Shown: in pieces, positions 1 to 7,522 of the stretch | Layout of the letters: each line of letters opens with the position of its first letter | Position numbering within the stretch: position 1 is the first letter of the stretch | NCBI GenBank assembly: GCA_018712785.1 | Contig: DVGK01000054.1 | Span: 1 to 43,694, forward strand | Source: Candidatus Choladousia intestinavium | GTDB lineage: Bacteria > Bacillota > Clostridia > Lachnospirales > Lachnospiraceae | Direction of reading: 5' to 3' | Length of the DNA stretch: 43,694 bases | The notes under the pieces: model-generated | Database searches by the model: none | Told to the model about the DNA's origin: nothing | The model's input: the letters and a program-made list of their open reading frames with translations, nothing else | Made by a program: the position numbers and the translations under genes

Positions 1-600
1 GGAACTGAAAGAAAAGAGTAAAGAAGAGGAGCGAATCGGAATCGGTAAAGGAAGAAAAAAGATCTGCAAAAACAGAACCTGAAAAGGAACATAAAACGTA
101 TTCTGGAGAAAGATTCAGGTAAAATCTCAAATGATATTCAGGAAATCTTAGAAGAAGACGAAAACATAGAATTTTCTCAGAGAGAAAATTGTGAAGAAAA
201 CAGCAGATCAAAGAAAGAGATACAGATCGAAATACAGAGAAAGCCGTAATAATCATGAGAAAATAGAATCATGATCAAAGTGAAGAAAGAACGATAAGTT
301 TAAATCTTCCAAAACAGACAGAAGAGGATTTTTAAAATAGTCTTTATTTTAAAAAATCCCATAAATCCAAGAAAGGCACAAAAAGATCTGAAGCAGTATT
401 CTGAGAAAGACTAAGAAACAATCACTACAAAGGAGCAGAAGAAAAAAACAAAACAGATCACCATCCAGAGAAAAAAGAATGGAAAGGGTGCCGCGAATAC
501 CTGAAAAAGCTGCATGGTTTATAGATTTAAGATCTGTGTGAAGAAACAGAACTCATTTCTATAAAGAACAGGAAATCATAACTCTCCGGTCACACTGTTA
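1..600. other. Purine-rich region without an intact gene
   Basis: The plus strand is dominated by A and G and contains no convincing intact gene. One frame stays open without a start codon over about 46-249 and would encode a Lys/Glu-rich, coiled-coil-like peptide. An overlapping frame is open at 2-79 and closes with TGA. This is what a frameshifted remnant of a charged coiled-coil protein would look like, but the purine bias alone could produce it. No ribosome site or start codon supports expression. Composition differs clearly from the neighbouring genes. Apart from the hairpin at 326-359 I see nothing else here. Confidence 0.35.
326..359. repeat. AT-rich hairpin
   Basis: Left arm 326-339 pairs with right arm 345-359 (14 bp, one extra A on the right) around a 5-nt loop. 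No clear T-run follows on either strand, so a terminator role is only possible. Confidence 0.4.
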
Positions 601-652
601 AAATAAAAAATAAGCGTACGCTTATAGATAAAACAGAATATAGTTAAATACC

Positions 653-684
653 GAAGCTGTCTCTTAAAAGAGGCAGCTTCTTTT
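653..684 (+). terminator. Rho-independent terminator
   Basis: GAAGCTGTCTCTT (653-665) pairs with AAGAGGCAGCTTC (668-680) with one G:T pair and a 2-nt loop, followed by TTTT. It would end plus-strand transcription coming out of the purine-rich region. No intact gene upstream is visible. Confidence 0.6.
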
Positions 685-685
685 G

Positions 686-734
686 ATTCAAAACAATAGA
701 AAACATGCGGAACATGTTTTCTATTGTTTTGAAT
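686..734 (-). terminator. Perfect 22-bp inverted repeat after the amidohydrolase gene
   Basis: Arms 686-707 and 713-734 are perfect reverse complements around a 5-nt loop. It begins 1 nt after the stop codon of the minus-strand gene, so it probably terminates or stabilises that mRNA. There is no classic T-tract beyond it on the minus strand. The immediately adjacent plus-strand terminator may make the pair bidirectional. Confidence 0.55.
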
Positions 735-735
735 G

Positions 736-1734
736 TCATCTGCGGTCGTCAGCTTTGTTGCGATTGATGAAATCCAGAAAATTTTGTTGGTATATTTTAT
801 TCAGAACCTCTTCGGACAATCCGAGTCCGTGCATAATCACAGGCTCCCTCTCCACCACATAGTAGCCGTCCTCCGTAAGAAGATAATCTCCTTTGGTCTC
901 CAGAAAATCCCGGATGAGCTTAACTCTGGATCGGCATTCTTCAATGGAGAGAGGAACGTCTTCCTTACGGATGAGGGCTCTTGCGCCCATATCTGTGCCA
1001 TAGATAATCCGATTCTGATAGCGGTCTATGAACTGTCTGGCAGTGTCTCCCTGAGCGGAAAGATTATAGTAGAGTTCAATGCCGGGCGTAAGATCAATCC
1101 ACACGTTTGGATAAGAATCCAATATCTTTGCCAGCCGCTTAAGCTGACAGGATAAAAAGAAAAAATGGGGAAACAGAATTCTTAAACGGGGATGCCTCTC
1201 CAAAACATTTAAGATCTGAGTATACTGTTCTTCGTTGTTTATGAAAGTGTCATCATAGAACCAGCCGGCTTTTTTTACATAGTCTGCTACATGTTCTCCG
1301 TCCCAGAATTCTTCCGGATCGTTGACATGAAGGATTACCGGAATCTGCTCCTGCTCCAGGCGCCGGAAAAAGGGAGCAAAGGCTTCAGAGTCAAAATCCG
1401 GCACAGGGAATGCTTTGCGGACGTCCGGCTTTCCTTCCAGCATTTTGATTCCCGTACAGCCAAGAGCAAGAAGACGGGAAAGCTCTCTGTCAGCACGCTT
1501 GGAAAAAGCCGAAGGGGTGAGGCCGGGGCTGTAAATGTTTCGGTCTAATCCGCCAAAAACATACACAGGTATACTGCAGGAATCCCGAAAGGCAAAAGCA
1601 TCCTCTTCTACAGGAATTGTACCGCCTTTTGGGATACACAGCAGGGCAATTCCTTCCAGGTTCATTTCTTCGATCACTTTTTTCAGCCGCTGCGGACCTA
1701 CGGAGCGGGAGTAATGAATATGGGCGTCAATCAT
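736..1734 (-). CDS. Amidohydrolase-family metal-dependent hydrolase
   Basis: A 332-residue TIM-barrel amidohydrolase (amidohydrolase 2 type). Visible metal-site residues are the HxH pair at His5 and His7 right after the start, His136 in a LHVND segment, His190, and Asp248 in the motif GTDMG near the end of the barrel. Lys97 (GIK) sits where some members have a bridging lysine. These proteins hydrolyse or decarboxylate small cytoplasmic substrates; the substrate cannot be told from the sequence. AGGAGG about 9 nt upstream fixes the ATG start. The gene stands alone, ends directly in a perfect inverted repeat, and is followed on the other strand by an unrelated redox pair. No signal peptide is seen. 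Confidence 0.85.
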   Translation of the reverse strand: MIDAHIHYSRSVGPQRLKKVIEEMNLEGIALLCIPKGGTIPVEEDAFAFRDSCSIPVYVFGGLDRNIYSPGLTPSAFSKRADRELSRLLALGCTGIKMLEGKPDVRKAFPVPDFDSEAFAPFFRRLEQEQIPVILHVNDPEEFWDGEHVADYVKKAGWFYDDTFINNEEQYTQILNVLERHPRLRILFPHFFFLSCQLKRLAKILDSYPNVWIDLTPGIELYYNLSAQGDTARQFIDRYQNRIIYGTDMGARALIRKEDVPLSIEECRSRVKLIRDFLETKGDYLLTEDGYYVVEREPVIMHGLGLSEEVLNKIYQQNFLDFINRNKADDRR

Positions 1735-1977
1735 TGGGAAAATCCCTCCTAATTTCTATGAGAAAAACAGCAGAAAGCATGTTCCGCAAACTCTCCATTA
1801 TCGTAAATAAAAAGCAGAATCATCATAACAAGTTTTCCCAGACTGTGCAAGAGGCAGGTCAGCGCAGTATAAAGTGAAAGGTTTTAACTGAGAAACCAAT
1901 CGGGACTTCTGAAAGAGCGTTTCTTTTTTTATAATAAAACCGCAGTAAGGATTTTGCCGAATATACGGGGGATCGCC

Positions 1978-2658
1978 ATGAGTACAAAACAGAAATTAAA
2001 AATTGCGGTTGATATTCTGATGACCGCGGCGCTTCTGCTTCTTATGCCCTACGCGCTGATCGGGGAAGCGGCCCATGAATGGATCGGAATGGGAATGCTT
2101 GTGCTTTTTGTTCTGCATCATATTCTGAACCATCGCTGGATCAAAAATCTGGGACGGGGAAAGTATACATGTATCCGGGCAGTGCAGACTGTGCTGGCAG
2201 CATTGATTCTGATCAGTATTCTCGGGTCTATGGCCAGCGGGATTCTTCTCTCACGCTATGTGTTTGCCTTTCTGGATATCCGGGGGCTGACTGTCCTGGC
2301 CAGGAGCATTCATATGTTCTGCGCGTACTGGGGCTTTGTGCTGATGGCCCTTCACCTGGGACTTCACTGGGGAATGGTCACAGGCCTGACAGGAAAGTGG
2401 TTTAAAAGCCCCTCTGCGGCCCGGACGCTTTTTGCCCGGGGGATCTCCCTGGCTATTGCCGTATATGGAATCCGGGCCTTTATGGCAAGAGGGATTCCCG
2501 GATATCTGCTGATGCAGGTCCACTTTGTGTTCTTTAATTATGAGGAGCCGGTTATTTTCTTTATTCTGGATTATATGGCGGTTATGGGGCTCTTTGTATT
2601 TGTGGGATACTATTTCGGCAGGGTGCTTAGAAACAGAAAAAAGAAGGAAAAGAAGTAA
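1978..2658 (+). CDS. DUF4405 membrane protein, cytochrome b-like
   Basis: A 226-residue integral membrane protein with about five or six hydrophobic helices. It matches the DUF4405 type (four-helix, cytochrome b561/ferric-reductase-like) and carries helix histidines in HHILNHRW, SIHMFCAYW and ALHLGLHWG that could be haem ligands. The ATG at 1978 is preferred to an upstream in-frame TTG because a G-rich ribosome site lies just before it and the helix-rich domain begins there. The next gene, 31 nt downstream, is an exported flavodoxin, so the pair probably moves electrons across or at the membrane (inference). A TATAAT-like box at 1930-1935 could be the -10 element. Confidence 0.8.
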   Translation: MSTKQKLKIAVDILMTAALLLLMPYALIGEAAHEWIGMGMLVLFVLHHILNHRWIKNLGRGKYTCIRAVQTVLAALILISILGSMASGILLSRYVFAFLDIRGLTVLARSIHMFCAYWGFVLMALHLGLHWGMVTGLTGKWFKSPSAARTLFARGISLAIAVYGIRAFMARGIPGYLLMQVHFVFFNYEEPVIFFILDYMAVMGLFVFVGYYFGRVLRNRKKKEKK

Positions 2659-2689
2659 GAAAGCGAAAAAAGAGAAAGGATGAGAGAGT

Positions 2690-3454
2690 ATGAAAGCGAA
2701 AAAAATCATTTCCATGATGCTGGCTGGTGTAATGGTGATGGGACTGCTGGCAGGCTGCAGCTCCAATGCAGGAGGGTCCGGCAGAGATACTGAGGAAACG
2801 GTGCAGAGTGAAACTGAGACTGAGGCTCAGGAAACTGAGACACAGGAAGCGGCAGAAAGTACAGAAGAAGAGACTGTACAGAGCGATACCCAGGAGGAAA
2901 CAGAAGCTCAGAGCCAGCTTCAAAGTGCTGCCGGTGATACGGAGGCTGCTGCTGATACAGCATCCGACACAGCAAATGTCCTGGTAGTTTATTATTCGGC
3001 CACAGGAAATACAGAGGCCGTGGCAAATACAATTGCGGAAGCCACCGGCGGCGATCTTTTTGAGCTGGAACCGGCAGATCCGTATACAGATGAAGACCTG
3101 GACTGGACGAACGATGACAGTCGGGTATCTACAGAATATGCCAATGAAGACCAGAGGGATGTAGAACTGGTAGCCGCGACGGTTGACAACTGGGATTCCT
3201 ATGACACAGTTTTTATCGGGTATCCGATCTGGTGGGGTATCGCTGCCTGGCCGGTGGACACCTTTGTGGAGGCTAATGACTTTACCGGCAAGACCGTGAT
3301 CCCCTTCTGTACTTCCTCCACCTCTGACATCGGAGAGAGCGGACAGCTTCTGGCGGATCTGGCAGGGACCGGAGACTGGCAGGCTGGTATGAGATTCCGT
3401 TCCGGTGTAGACGCGGTGGATGTGCAGGCCTGGGTGGAAGAACTGGGACTGTAA
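2690..3454 (+). CDS. Lipoprotein-anchored flavodoxin
   Basis: A 254-residue protein in three parts. Residues 1-23 are a lipoprotein signal peptide with lipobox LAGC (lipidated Cys23). Residues 24-95 are a low-complexity Glu/Thr/Gln linker. From about residue 97 to the end there is a flavodoxin-like domain with the FMN phosphate loop SATGNT at 103-108 and the aromatic GYPIWWG loop near 180. Flavodoxins are normally cytoplasmic, so this one is predicted to sit outside the membrane on a flexible tether. It follows the DUF4405 membrane protein by 31 nt and ends at a good terminator, giving a two-gene redox unit. The electron donor and acceptor are unknown. Confidence 0.85.
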   Translation: MKAKKIISMMLAGVMVMGLLAGCSSNAGGSGRDTEETVQSETETEAQETETQEAAESTEEETVQSDTQEETEAQSQLQSAAGDTEAAADTASDTANVLVVYYSATGNTEAVANTIAEATGGDLFELEPADPYTDEDLDWTNDDSRVSTEYANEDQRDVELVAATVDNWDSYDTVFIGYPIWWGIAAWPVDTFVEANDFTGKTVIPFCTSSTSDIGESGQLLADLAGTGDWQAGMRFRSGVDAVDVQAWVEELGL

Positions 3455-3481
3455 TTGGTGAGAATAGAATACTTGGAAAGG

Positions 3482-3514
3482 TGGGCAGGGTACAAGGTAT
3501 CCTGCTCATTTTTT
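3482..3514 (+). terminator. Rho-independent terminator after the flavodoxin gene
   Basis: Arms 3482-3493 and 3497-3508 form a 12-bp stem with two G:T pairs and a 3-nt loop, followed by six T residues. Confidence 0.8.
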
Positions 3515-3590
3515 GAAGAGACAAAAATAGATTTAGGGGAAGTGACATTTTATCTGAGTATTCTTTCAGATAGATCAGCAGAAGGTTCTG

Positions 3591-3599
3591 TGATATACT
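3591..3599 (+). promoter_or_regulatory. Extended -10 promoter for the MNT gene
   Basis: TGATATACT fits the TGnTATAnT extended -10 pattern about 55 nt before the nucleotidyltransferase start. No good -35 box is visible. Confidence 0.4.
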
Positions 3600-3654
3600 A
3601 TGGATGAGCAGAAAGCGGAATCTCAGTTAAGTTTTTTGAAAGGTTGTGAACTGG

Positions 3655-3969
3655 ATGATTAACAATGAGATCAATGCAATTAAAGACAGGATCTGTATGA
3701 CTATCATGCCGAAACGAATCTATCTGTTCGGTTCCTTTGCAAAAGATAACTATAATGAGGACAGTGATTACGACTTTTATGTTGTGGTTCCTGATGATGC
3801 CGGGAACAAAATAGAACTGTCCCAGAAAGCATATAAATCCCTCCGAGGAGTGCGGAAACGTCCGATAGATATTGTTGTGGGCTATGAATCGTCTTTTGAA
3901 GAAAGAGCGAAGGAAAATACCCTTGAAAAGGTCGTAAAGCAGGAGGGTGTGCTGTTATATGAAAAATGA
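3655..3969 (+). CDS. MNT-type nucleotidyltransferase (HEPN-MNT antitoxin)
   Basis: A 104-residue minimal nucleotidyltransferase. The motif GSF at residues 26-28 followed by DSDYD (Asp38 and Asp40 as metal-binding aspartates) is the family signature. MNT proteins pair with HEPN proteins in toxin-antitoxin systems, and several have been shown to neutralise the HEPN partner by AMPylation or oligoadenylation. ATG 3655 has GAAAGG about 11 nt upstream; an in-frame GTG at 3646 lies too close to that site. The HEPN reading frame overlaps the 3' end but is broken, so this may be an orphan antitoxin. A second, truncated copy of the same pair lies at 5603-5777. Confidence 0.8.
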   Translation: MINNEINAIKDRICMTIMPKRIYLFGSFAKDNYNEDSDYDFYVVVPDDAGNKIELSQKAYKSLRGVRKRPIDIVVGYESSFEERAKENTLEKVVKQEGVLLYEK

Positions 3970-4128
3970 AAAGATTTTAAAAGAGTGGGTGAGGCTATAG
4001 AAAAGCTATTGAAAGGTGTTTTGATTTCCAGAGGAGTTACGATTAAGAAGACACATGATCCCGGACTATTGGCAGAAATGCTGCAGGAATACACAGAAGT
4101 GGACGAAAAGTATCTTGAGTTCCTATGA
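3959..4128 (+). pseudogene. HEPN partner gene, internally deleted and frameshifted
   Basis: ATG 3959 overlaps the end of the MNT gene and opens the HEPN frame, but stops at TAG 3998-4000 after 13 codons. From 3991 a different frame is open to TGA 4126 and encodes a recognisable mid-HEPN segment (EKLLKGVLISRGV, then KTHDPGLLAEML). The helix that should join these two parts is missing. Compared with the N-terminal part kept in the second copy (5691-5777), an internal out-of-frame deletion explains it. The C-terminal RxxxxH region of HEPN RNases is absent, so no active toxin is expected. Confidence 0.75.
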
Positions 4129-4202
4129 GTGGGAGGGAGCCAGGAACGTAGTGATTGCTGTACAAAAATAAAGAATTCAGAAAAAGTTCATTTTGTGCTG
4201 TG

Positions 4203-4257
4203 TTGCTATTTTATCCCGGATGGCATATAATAAAGTTACACAAGGAATAATATTGTG
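4203..4257 (+). promoter_or_regulatory. Promoter and candidate operator of the 61-aa/GNAT pair
   Basis: TTGCTA (4203-4208), a 17-nt spacer and TATAAT (4226-4231) make a good sigma-A-type promoter. Just downstream, CACAA (4239-4243) and TTGTG (4253-4257) form an inverted repeat with a 9-nt centre. It overlaps the expected transcription start, where an autoregulating antitoxin would bind (inference). Confidence 0.6.
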
Positions 4258-4299
4258 ACAAAATAAAGAAAGAACCATGAGCAGTAAGGAGGTGTCATT

Positions 4300-4485
4300 A
4301 TGGCTACATCAAGTATTTTTGCGAATTTTAACATCACGGATAAAAAGACAGCGGAAGACTTCGTTGCCGCATTGGATGCCTCGGCCCATGACCCGAAAAG
4401 AGTACCGGTTTCGCCGGTGAAACCTCCTTTGACGGATCATGCAGCCATCCGGGCATTCCTGGCAAAGAGGAACGCGAAAAAGTGA
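4300..4485 (+). CDS. Small protein upstream of GNAT gene, possible antitoxin
   Basis: A 61-residue basic-ended protein with a strong AGGAGG site 8 nt before ATG. I do not recognise a named family. Its N-terminal half predicts a short strand and helix (FANFNITDKKTAEDFVAAL), its middle is proline-rich, and its end is Lys/Arg-rich. Its stop TGA overlaps the ATG of the following acetyltransferase frame (TGATG at 4483-4487), so the two are translationally coupled. The arrangement of promoter, inverted repeat, small protein and overlapping GNAT enzyme resembles acetyltransferase toxin-antitoxin modules, which suggests an antitoxin role. That is inference from layout only; it does not look like the usual ribbon-helix-helix partner. 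Confidence 0.6.
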   Translation: MATSSIFANFNITDKKTAEDFVAALDASAHDPKRVPVSPVKPPLTDHAAIRAFLAKRNAKK

Positions 4486-5076
4486 TGGAATATACGGTGA
4501 TTAATATACTGGATTTGCTTGAAACGGTCGGAGAGGAAGAGATTGGAAGTATCCTCTCCGATTTTTCCTGTCCGCAGAATCCTGAAATATCCTGAAATTG
4601 AAAACTTTTTACATAACAATGCGGTAGAGTTTGCAAAGAAAAAAATGTCGATCACACACCTTGTTTTTGATGATCATGCGCAGCTTTTGGCTTATTTTAC
4701 GCTGACCCACAAACCCTCCTATGTAGAAGGGGACCTGCTTAGCAAAACCAGACAGAAAAAACTGTCTATGCATGCCCGGTTTGAAGAAACGGCGCAGGCA
4801 TACAGTGTGTCGGCTTACCTGATTGCCCAGTTTGGGAAAAACTATGGGTGGAAGGAAGGTAAAGCAATCAGCGGGGATCAACTAATGGACCTGGCATTTG
4901 ATGTCCTGGAACGTGTCCAGCACCAGATTGGCGGCGGGCTTGTGTTCTTGGAATGTGAGGAGCATGAGGCGCTTTTAAAGTTTTACCAAAATGAACACAA
5001 CCGCTTCCGGATTTTTGGGGAACGGTATTCAGAGAGAGATCAGGTGAAATACCTGAAACTGCTCCGGTTTTTTTAG
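4485..5076 (+). pseudogene. GNAT acetyltransferase, frameshifted by a 10-bp tandem duplication
   Basis: Translation from ATG 4485 reads MEYTVINILDLLETVGEEEI and runs to TGA at 4593-4595. The same protein then continues in another frame to 5076 with the core of a GNAT N-acetyltransferase: a beta-strand pair around VFDDHAQLLAYFTL, the acetyl-CoA loop near LIAQFGKNYG, and the terminal GGGLVFLECEEHEALLKFYQ segment. Two adjacent copies of ATCCTGAAAT (4579-4588 and 4589-4598) cause the shift. Deleting one copy restores a single reading frame of about 193 residues across the join (NPEIENF). The lesion is therefore recent or reversible. Coupling to the 61-aa gene suggests a toxin-antitoxin or stress role. 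Confidence 0.8.
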
Positions 5077-5111
5077 AAATAGACCGGTAAAATAGCATAT
5101 AGTTGGTGGAG

Positions 5112-5137
5112 ACTCCCTGGTTTATCCGGGGAGTTTT
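5112..5137 (+). terminator. Rho-independent terminator after the GNAT gene
   Basis: ACTCCCTGG (5112-5120) pairs with CCGGGGAGT (5126-5134) with one G:T pair and a 5-nt loop, then a T4 run. A weaker stem (about 5179-5192) followed by seven T residues lies 45 nt further on. Confidence 0.7.
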
Positions 5138-5311
5138 GCAATGCATAAGCGTGATAAATAAATAGTATGTTAAGGATACGGGATATGTCCTGTTTTTTTA
5201 TTCACGAAAAAGGTAGACAATGAAACGATTCTATACAGCCTAAGCGCCAAATAATCATGCGGTCAGAAATAAAATTACCCCAGCTTGCAAGATGGAGTAA
5301 TTCACTATAAT

Positions 5312-5431
5312 TCACATGCGATTTTTGACAGATTGGAGTTTTTCGCTCCAGGGAGCCAGCTCTCCAAGCTGTTCATCAGTCATCTCTTTTGAGGGCCGGT
5401 GTTCCAGAAGAATCTTCAGATATTCATAAAC
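5312..5431 (-). mobile_element. IS66 transposase C-terminal remnant
   Basis: The last 39 codons of this minus-strand frame (VYEYLKILLEHRP, then MTDEQLGELAPWSEKLQ) match the conserved C-terminal tail of IS66-family TnpC transposases. The upstream part of the frame no longer resembles the family, and neither the DDE core nor TnpA/TnpB is present. Terminal inverted repeats were not found. It is a scar of an IS66 insertion between two copies of the MNT/HEPN pair and may have contributed to their rearrangement. Confidence 0.7.
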
Positions 5432-5602
5432 CTTCAGGGATTGTATGATTTTGTGCAAGAGCCGGAAAAGCGCTGAAAGAACGCTGGAACATATCATCCC
5501 GTTCATCACAGGGAAATTATACCTGAAGCTCAATCTCGAAAAGACAACAGTAAGCTGCATCAGTAAAGTGAAGTAACATAATTCTCTATTGCTATCGCGG
5601 AA

Positions 5603-5701
5603 ACTGTTGTGGGTTATGAATCGCCTTTTGAAGAAAGGGCGAAAGAGAATAACCTTGAAAAAGTCGTAAAGCAGGAGGGGGTGCTGTTATATGAAAAATG
5701 A
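5603..5701 (+). pseudogene. MNT nucleotidyltransferase, 3'-end remnant (second copy)
   Basis: This frame encodes VVGYESPFEERAKENNLEK and onward to the stop, nearly identical to the C-terminal third of the MNT protein at 3655-3969. The catalytic GSF/DxD part is missing, replaced by unrelated sequence after the IS66 scar, so it is non-functional. Confidence 0.8.
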
Positions 5702-5777
5702 AATAATTTTAAAAGAGTGGATGAAGTTTGCCAAAATGGATTTTCTTGCGGCAAAACATCTGTATGAGTATATGTAG
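5691..5777 (+). pseudogene. HEPN toxin N-terminal remnant (second copy)
   Basis: ATG 5691 overlaps the MNT remnant exactly as in copy one and encodes 28 residues (MKNEIILKEWMKFAKMDFLA and on) before TAG 5775. This is the first helix of a HEPN domain, the part that copy one has lost. The rest of the gene is gone and the SDR gene begins 34 nt further on. The copies share about 115 bp of near-identical DNA, which would permit recombination between them. Confidence 0.75.
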
Positions 5778-5811
5778 CCGAAATCGCTTTCAAAAAAGAA
5801 AATATTTGCTT

Positions 5812-6828
5812 ATGATCTATTTGGTAACTGGAGCAGCAGGATTTTTAGGAAGTCATGTCTGCGATGAGCTGTTGGCCCGGGGAAATCAGGTGCGCGCGCT
5901 AGTCCTCCCAGGAGATAAAACTGTAAAATATATCCCCAAAGAAGTAGAGATTGCGGAAGGAAATCTTTGTGATATATCTTCCCTTGAAAAATTTTTTACA
6001 GTACCGGGCGGGAGTACATCCGTGGTGATTCACTGCGCCAGCATGGTCACAACGAACGCGGAGTTCAGCCAAAAGCTGGTGGATGTGAATGTGGGGGGCA
6101 CCAAGAATATGATTGACCAGTGCCTGAGACATCCGGAATGTAAAAAGATGGTATATGTAAGTTCCACCGGCGCCATTCCGGAGCAGCAAAAAGGCACGCC
6201 CATTCGGGAGACGAATCAATTCACGCCCATTGATGAAAAGCGTCAGGTAGGCTGCTACAGTCAGACTAAGGCTATGGCCACGCAGGCGGTTCTGGATGGC
6301 TGCAGAGAGAAAGGTTTGAAGGCTTGTGCAGTACACCCAAGCGGAATTCTGGGACCGAAGGATTATGCTATAGGAGAGACTACGGGAACTGTGATTAAGA
6401 TCATGAATGGGAAGATGCCTATCGGTATGGGCGGCTCCTTTAATCTCTGTGATGTGCGCGATCTGGCTCACGGCTGTGTGGCGGCGGCAGACAAAGGGCG
6501 TATCGGCGAGTGCTATATCCTTGGGAATAAGGAAGTGACCTTAAAGGAAATGTGCCGAATGCTCCATGAGGCCAGCGGATGTAAGACTCCGTACTTTTAT
6601 GTGCCGATTGGAATGGCGTACAAGCTGGCGGAAAAGATGGAGAAGAAAGCGGAAAAAACGGGGGAGAAGCCTCTTATGACAAATTTTGCGGTTTATAACC
6701 TGGCCAGAAACAATGAATTCGATTATTCAAAGGCGGAACGGGAATTGGGATATCATACAAGGCCTTATGAAGAAACACTGAAGGATGAAGCAGAGTGGCT
6801 GATGGAGCAGGGACTTATCGAAAAATAA
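5812..6828 (+). CDS. Extended short-chain dehydrogenase (dihydroflavonol reductase-like)
   Basis: A 338-residue NAD(P)-dependent epimerase/reductase of the extended SDR class. The nucleotide-binding motif TGAAGFLG is at residues 6-13. The catalytic YxxxK is intact as Tyr149 and Lys153, preceded by a VSSTGA segment supplying the serine. It most resembles the dihydroflavonol-4-reductase / NAD-dependent epimerase group; the substrate is unknown. ATG 5812 is chosen because the Rossmann fold begins at once; the open frame upstream is part of the HEPN remnant. The ribosome site is weak (AAGAAAA), so the upstream rearrangement may have removed the native leader. A Nif11-like repeat protein follows 34 nt later, probably in the same transcript. 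Confidence 0.85.
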   Translation: MIYLVTGAAGFLGSHVCDELLARGNQVRALVLPGDKTVKYIPKEVEIAEGNLCDISSLEKFFTVPGGSTSVVIHCASMVTTNAEFSQKLVDVNVGGTKNMIDQCLRHPECKKMVYVSSTGAIPEQQKGTPIRETNQFTPIDEKRQVGCYSQTKAMATQAVLDGCREKGLKACAVHPSGILGPKDYAIGETTGTVIKIMNGKMPIGMGGSFNLCDVRDLAHGCVAAADKGRIGECYILGNKEVTLKEMCRMLHEASGCKTPYFYVPIGMAYKLAEKMEKKAEKTGEKPLMTNFAVYNLARNNEFDYSKAERELGYHTRPYEETLKDEAEWLMEQGLIEK

Positions 6829-6862
6829 AAAAATTTATTTTAAATTGGAGGAGGAGACAGGC

Positions 6863-7522
6863 ATGAAAGACAGTATCATTCGGGAAACGGCAGATGGAAC
6901 AAAGGAAGTCTTTGTTGAAGGGAAGGAATTCGTGGAGGCAGTGGCGAAGGCCGCGTCTAAGGAAGAACTGAAACAATTACTGAATGCGGGCGGTATTTAC
7001 GAGTTCAGTGAAGAGGAACTGGAGAAAAGCTATAAGAATCTGGCTCTGTCACAGGATTGGGACGCGATTCTGGAGTTGTTTGAGGATAAAGATTATGAAA
7101 GCTGTAAGAGAAAGCTGGAAGCCCATGGCATAACCACCAGCAGGGAGCATTTCGATCTGATCAACGAAGTGATTGCGACAGCTTCGGATGATGAACTGAT
7201 CCATGAAATCCTTCATATGGAGAATATGGAAAGCACTTTGAAGGCATTGCGCCGGCATGGCTATCATTATATGACAGCGGAATTCTTAAGCCTTGTTCAG
7301 GAAAATGCTCTGCATTTCTATGAAGACGCACTTTTGACACCGGAAGAAATCAGAGAGCTTTCGGGAAAGAATTTTTATGAAAGATGCAAAAAGTCCATTA
7401 ACCTGATGTTCACGCTGAGCAGCATCGCGGGGTTAGCTCTTGGAATCAGCGGTGTGGCGGATCCGGCTCTATTGATCGCTATTGCGGGGGGCGTCAGCCT
7501 GATGTTTGGAGAAGAGCAATAG
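6863..7522 (+). CDS. Protein with three Nif11-like helical repeats and a hydrophobic tail
   Basis: A 219-residue protein of unknown function. ATG 6863 follows GGAGGAGG by 8 nt; an in-frame TTG at 6845 would lie upstream of that site and is rejected. I see three degenerate repeats of about 45 residues, each helix, small-residue turn, helix: EELKQLLNAGGIYEFSEEEL, then CKRKLEAHGITTSREHFDL, then LKALRRHGYHYMTAEFLSL. The pattern resembles Nif11-type domains, known both as leader peptides of RiPP precursors and as free-standing proteins. The last about 35 residues are hydrophobic and Gly/Ala-rich, like a membrane-inserting helix pair. No RiPP maturase is nearby, so a precursor role is not supported. 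The SDR upstream is the only likely operon partner. Confidence 0.6.
   Translation: MKDSIIRETADGTKEVFVEGKEFVEAVAKAASKEELKQLLNAGGIYEFSEEELEKSYKNLALSQDWDAILELFEDKDYESCKRKLEAHGITTSREHFDLINEVIATASDDELIHEILHMENMESTLKALRRHGYHYMTAEFLSLVQENALHFYEDALLTPEEIRELSGKNFYERCKKSINLMFTLSSIAGLALGISGVADPALLIAIAGGVSLMFGEEQ

Noticed and set aside
611-624. 14-bp palindrome TAAGCGTACGCTTA as an operator
   Set aside because: It stands alone before a terminator with no gene behind it, so no regulatory role can be supported.
5312-5560. Complete 82-residue protein on the minus strand
   Set aside because: Only the last 39 residues match IS66 TnpC; the remainder is unrelated, so it is treated as a transposase fragment.
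6845-6862. TTG start for the Nif11-like protein
   Set aside because: The TTG lies within or before the GGAGGAGG ribosome site that serves ATG 6863.
6863-7522. RiPP precursor cluster
   Set aside because: The Nif11-like repeats suggested it, but there is no maturase, protease, exporter or clear GG cleavage site with a Cys/Ser/Thr-rich core.
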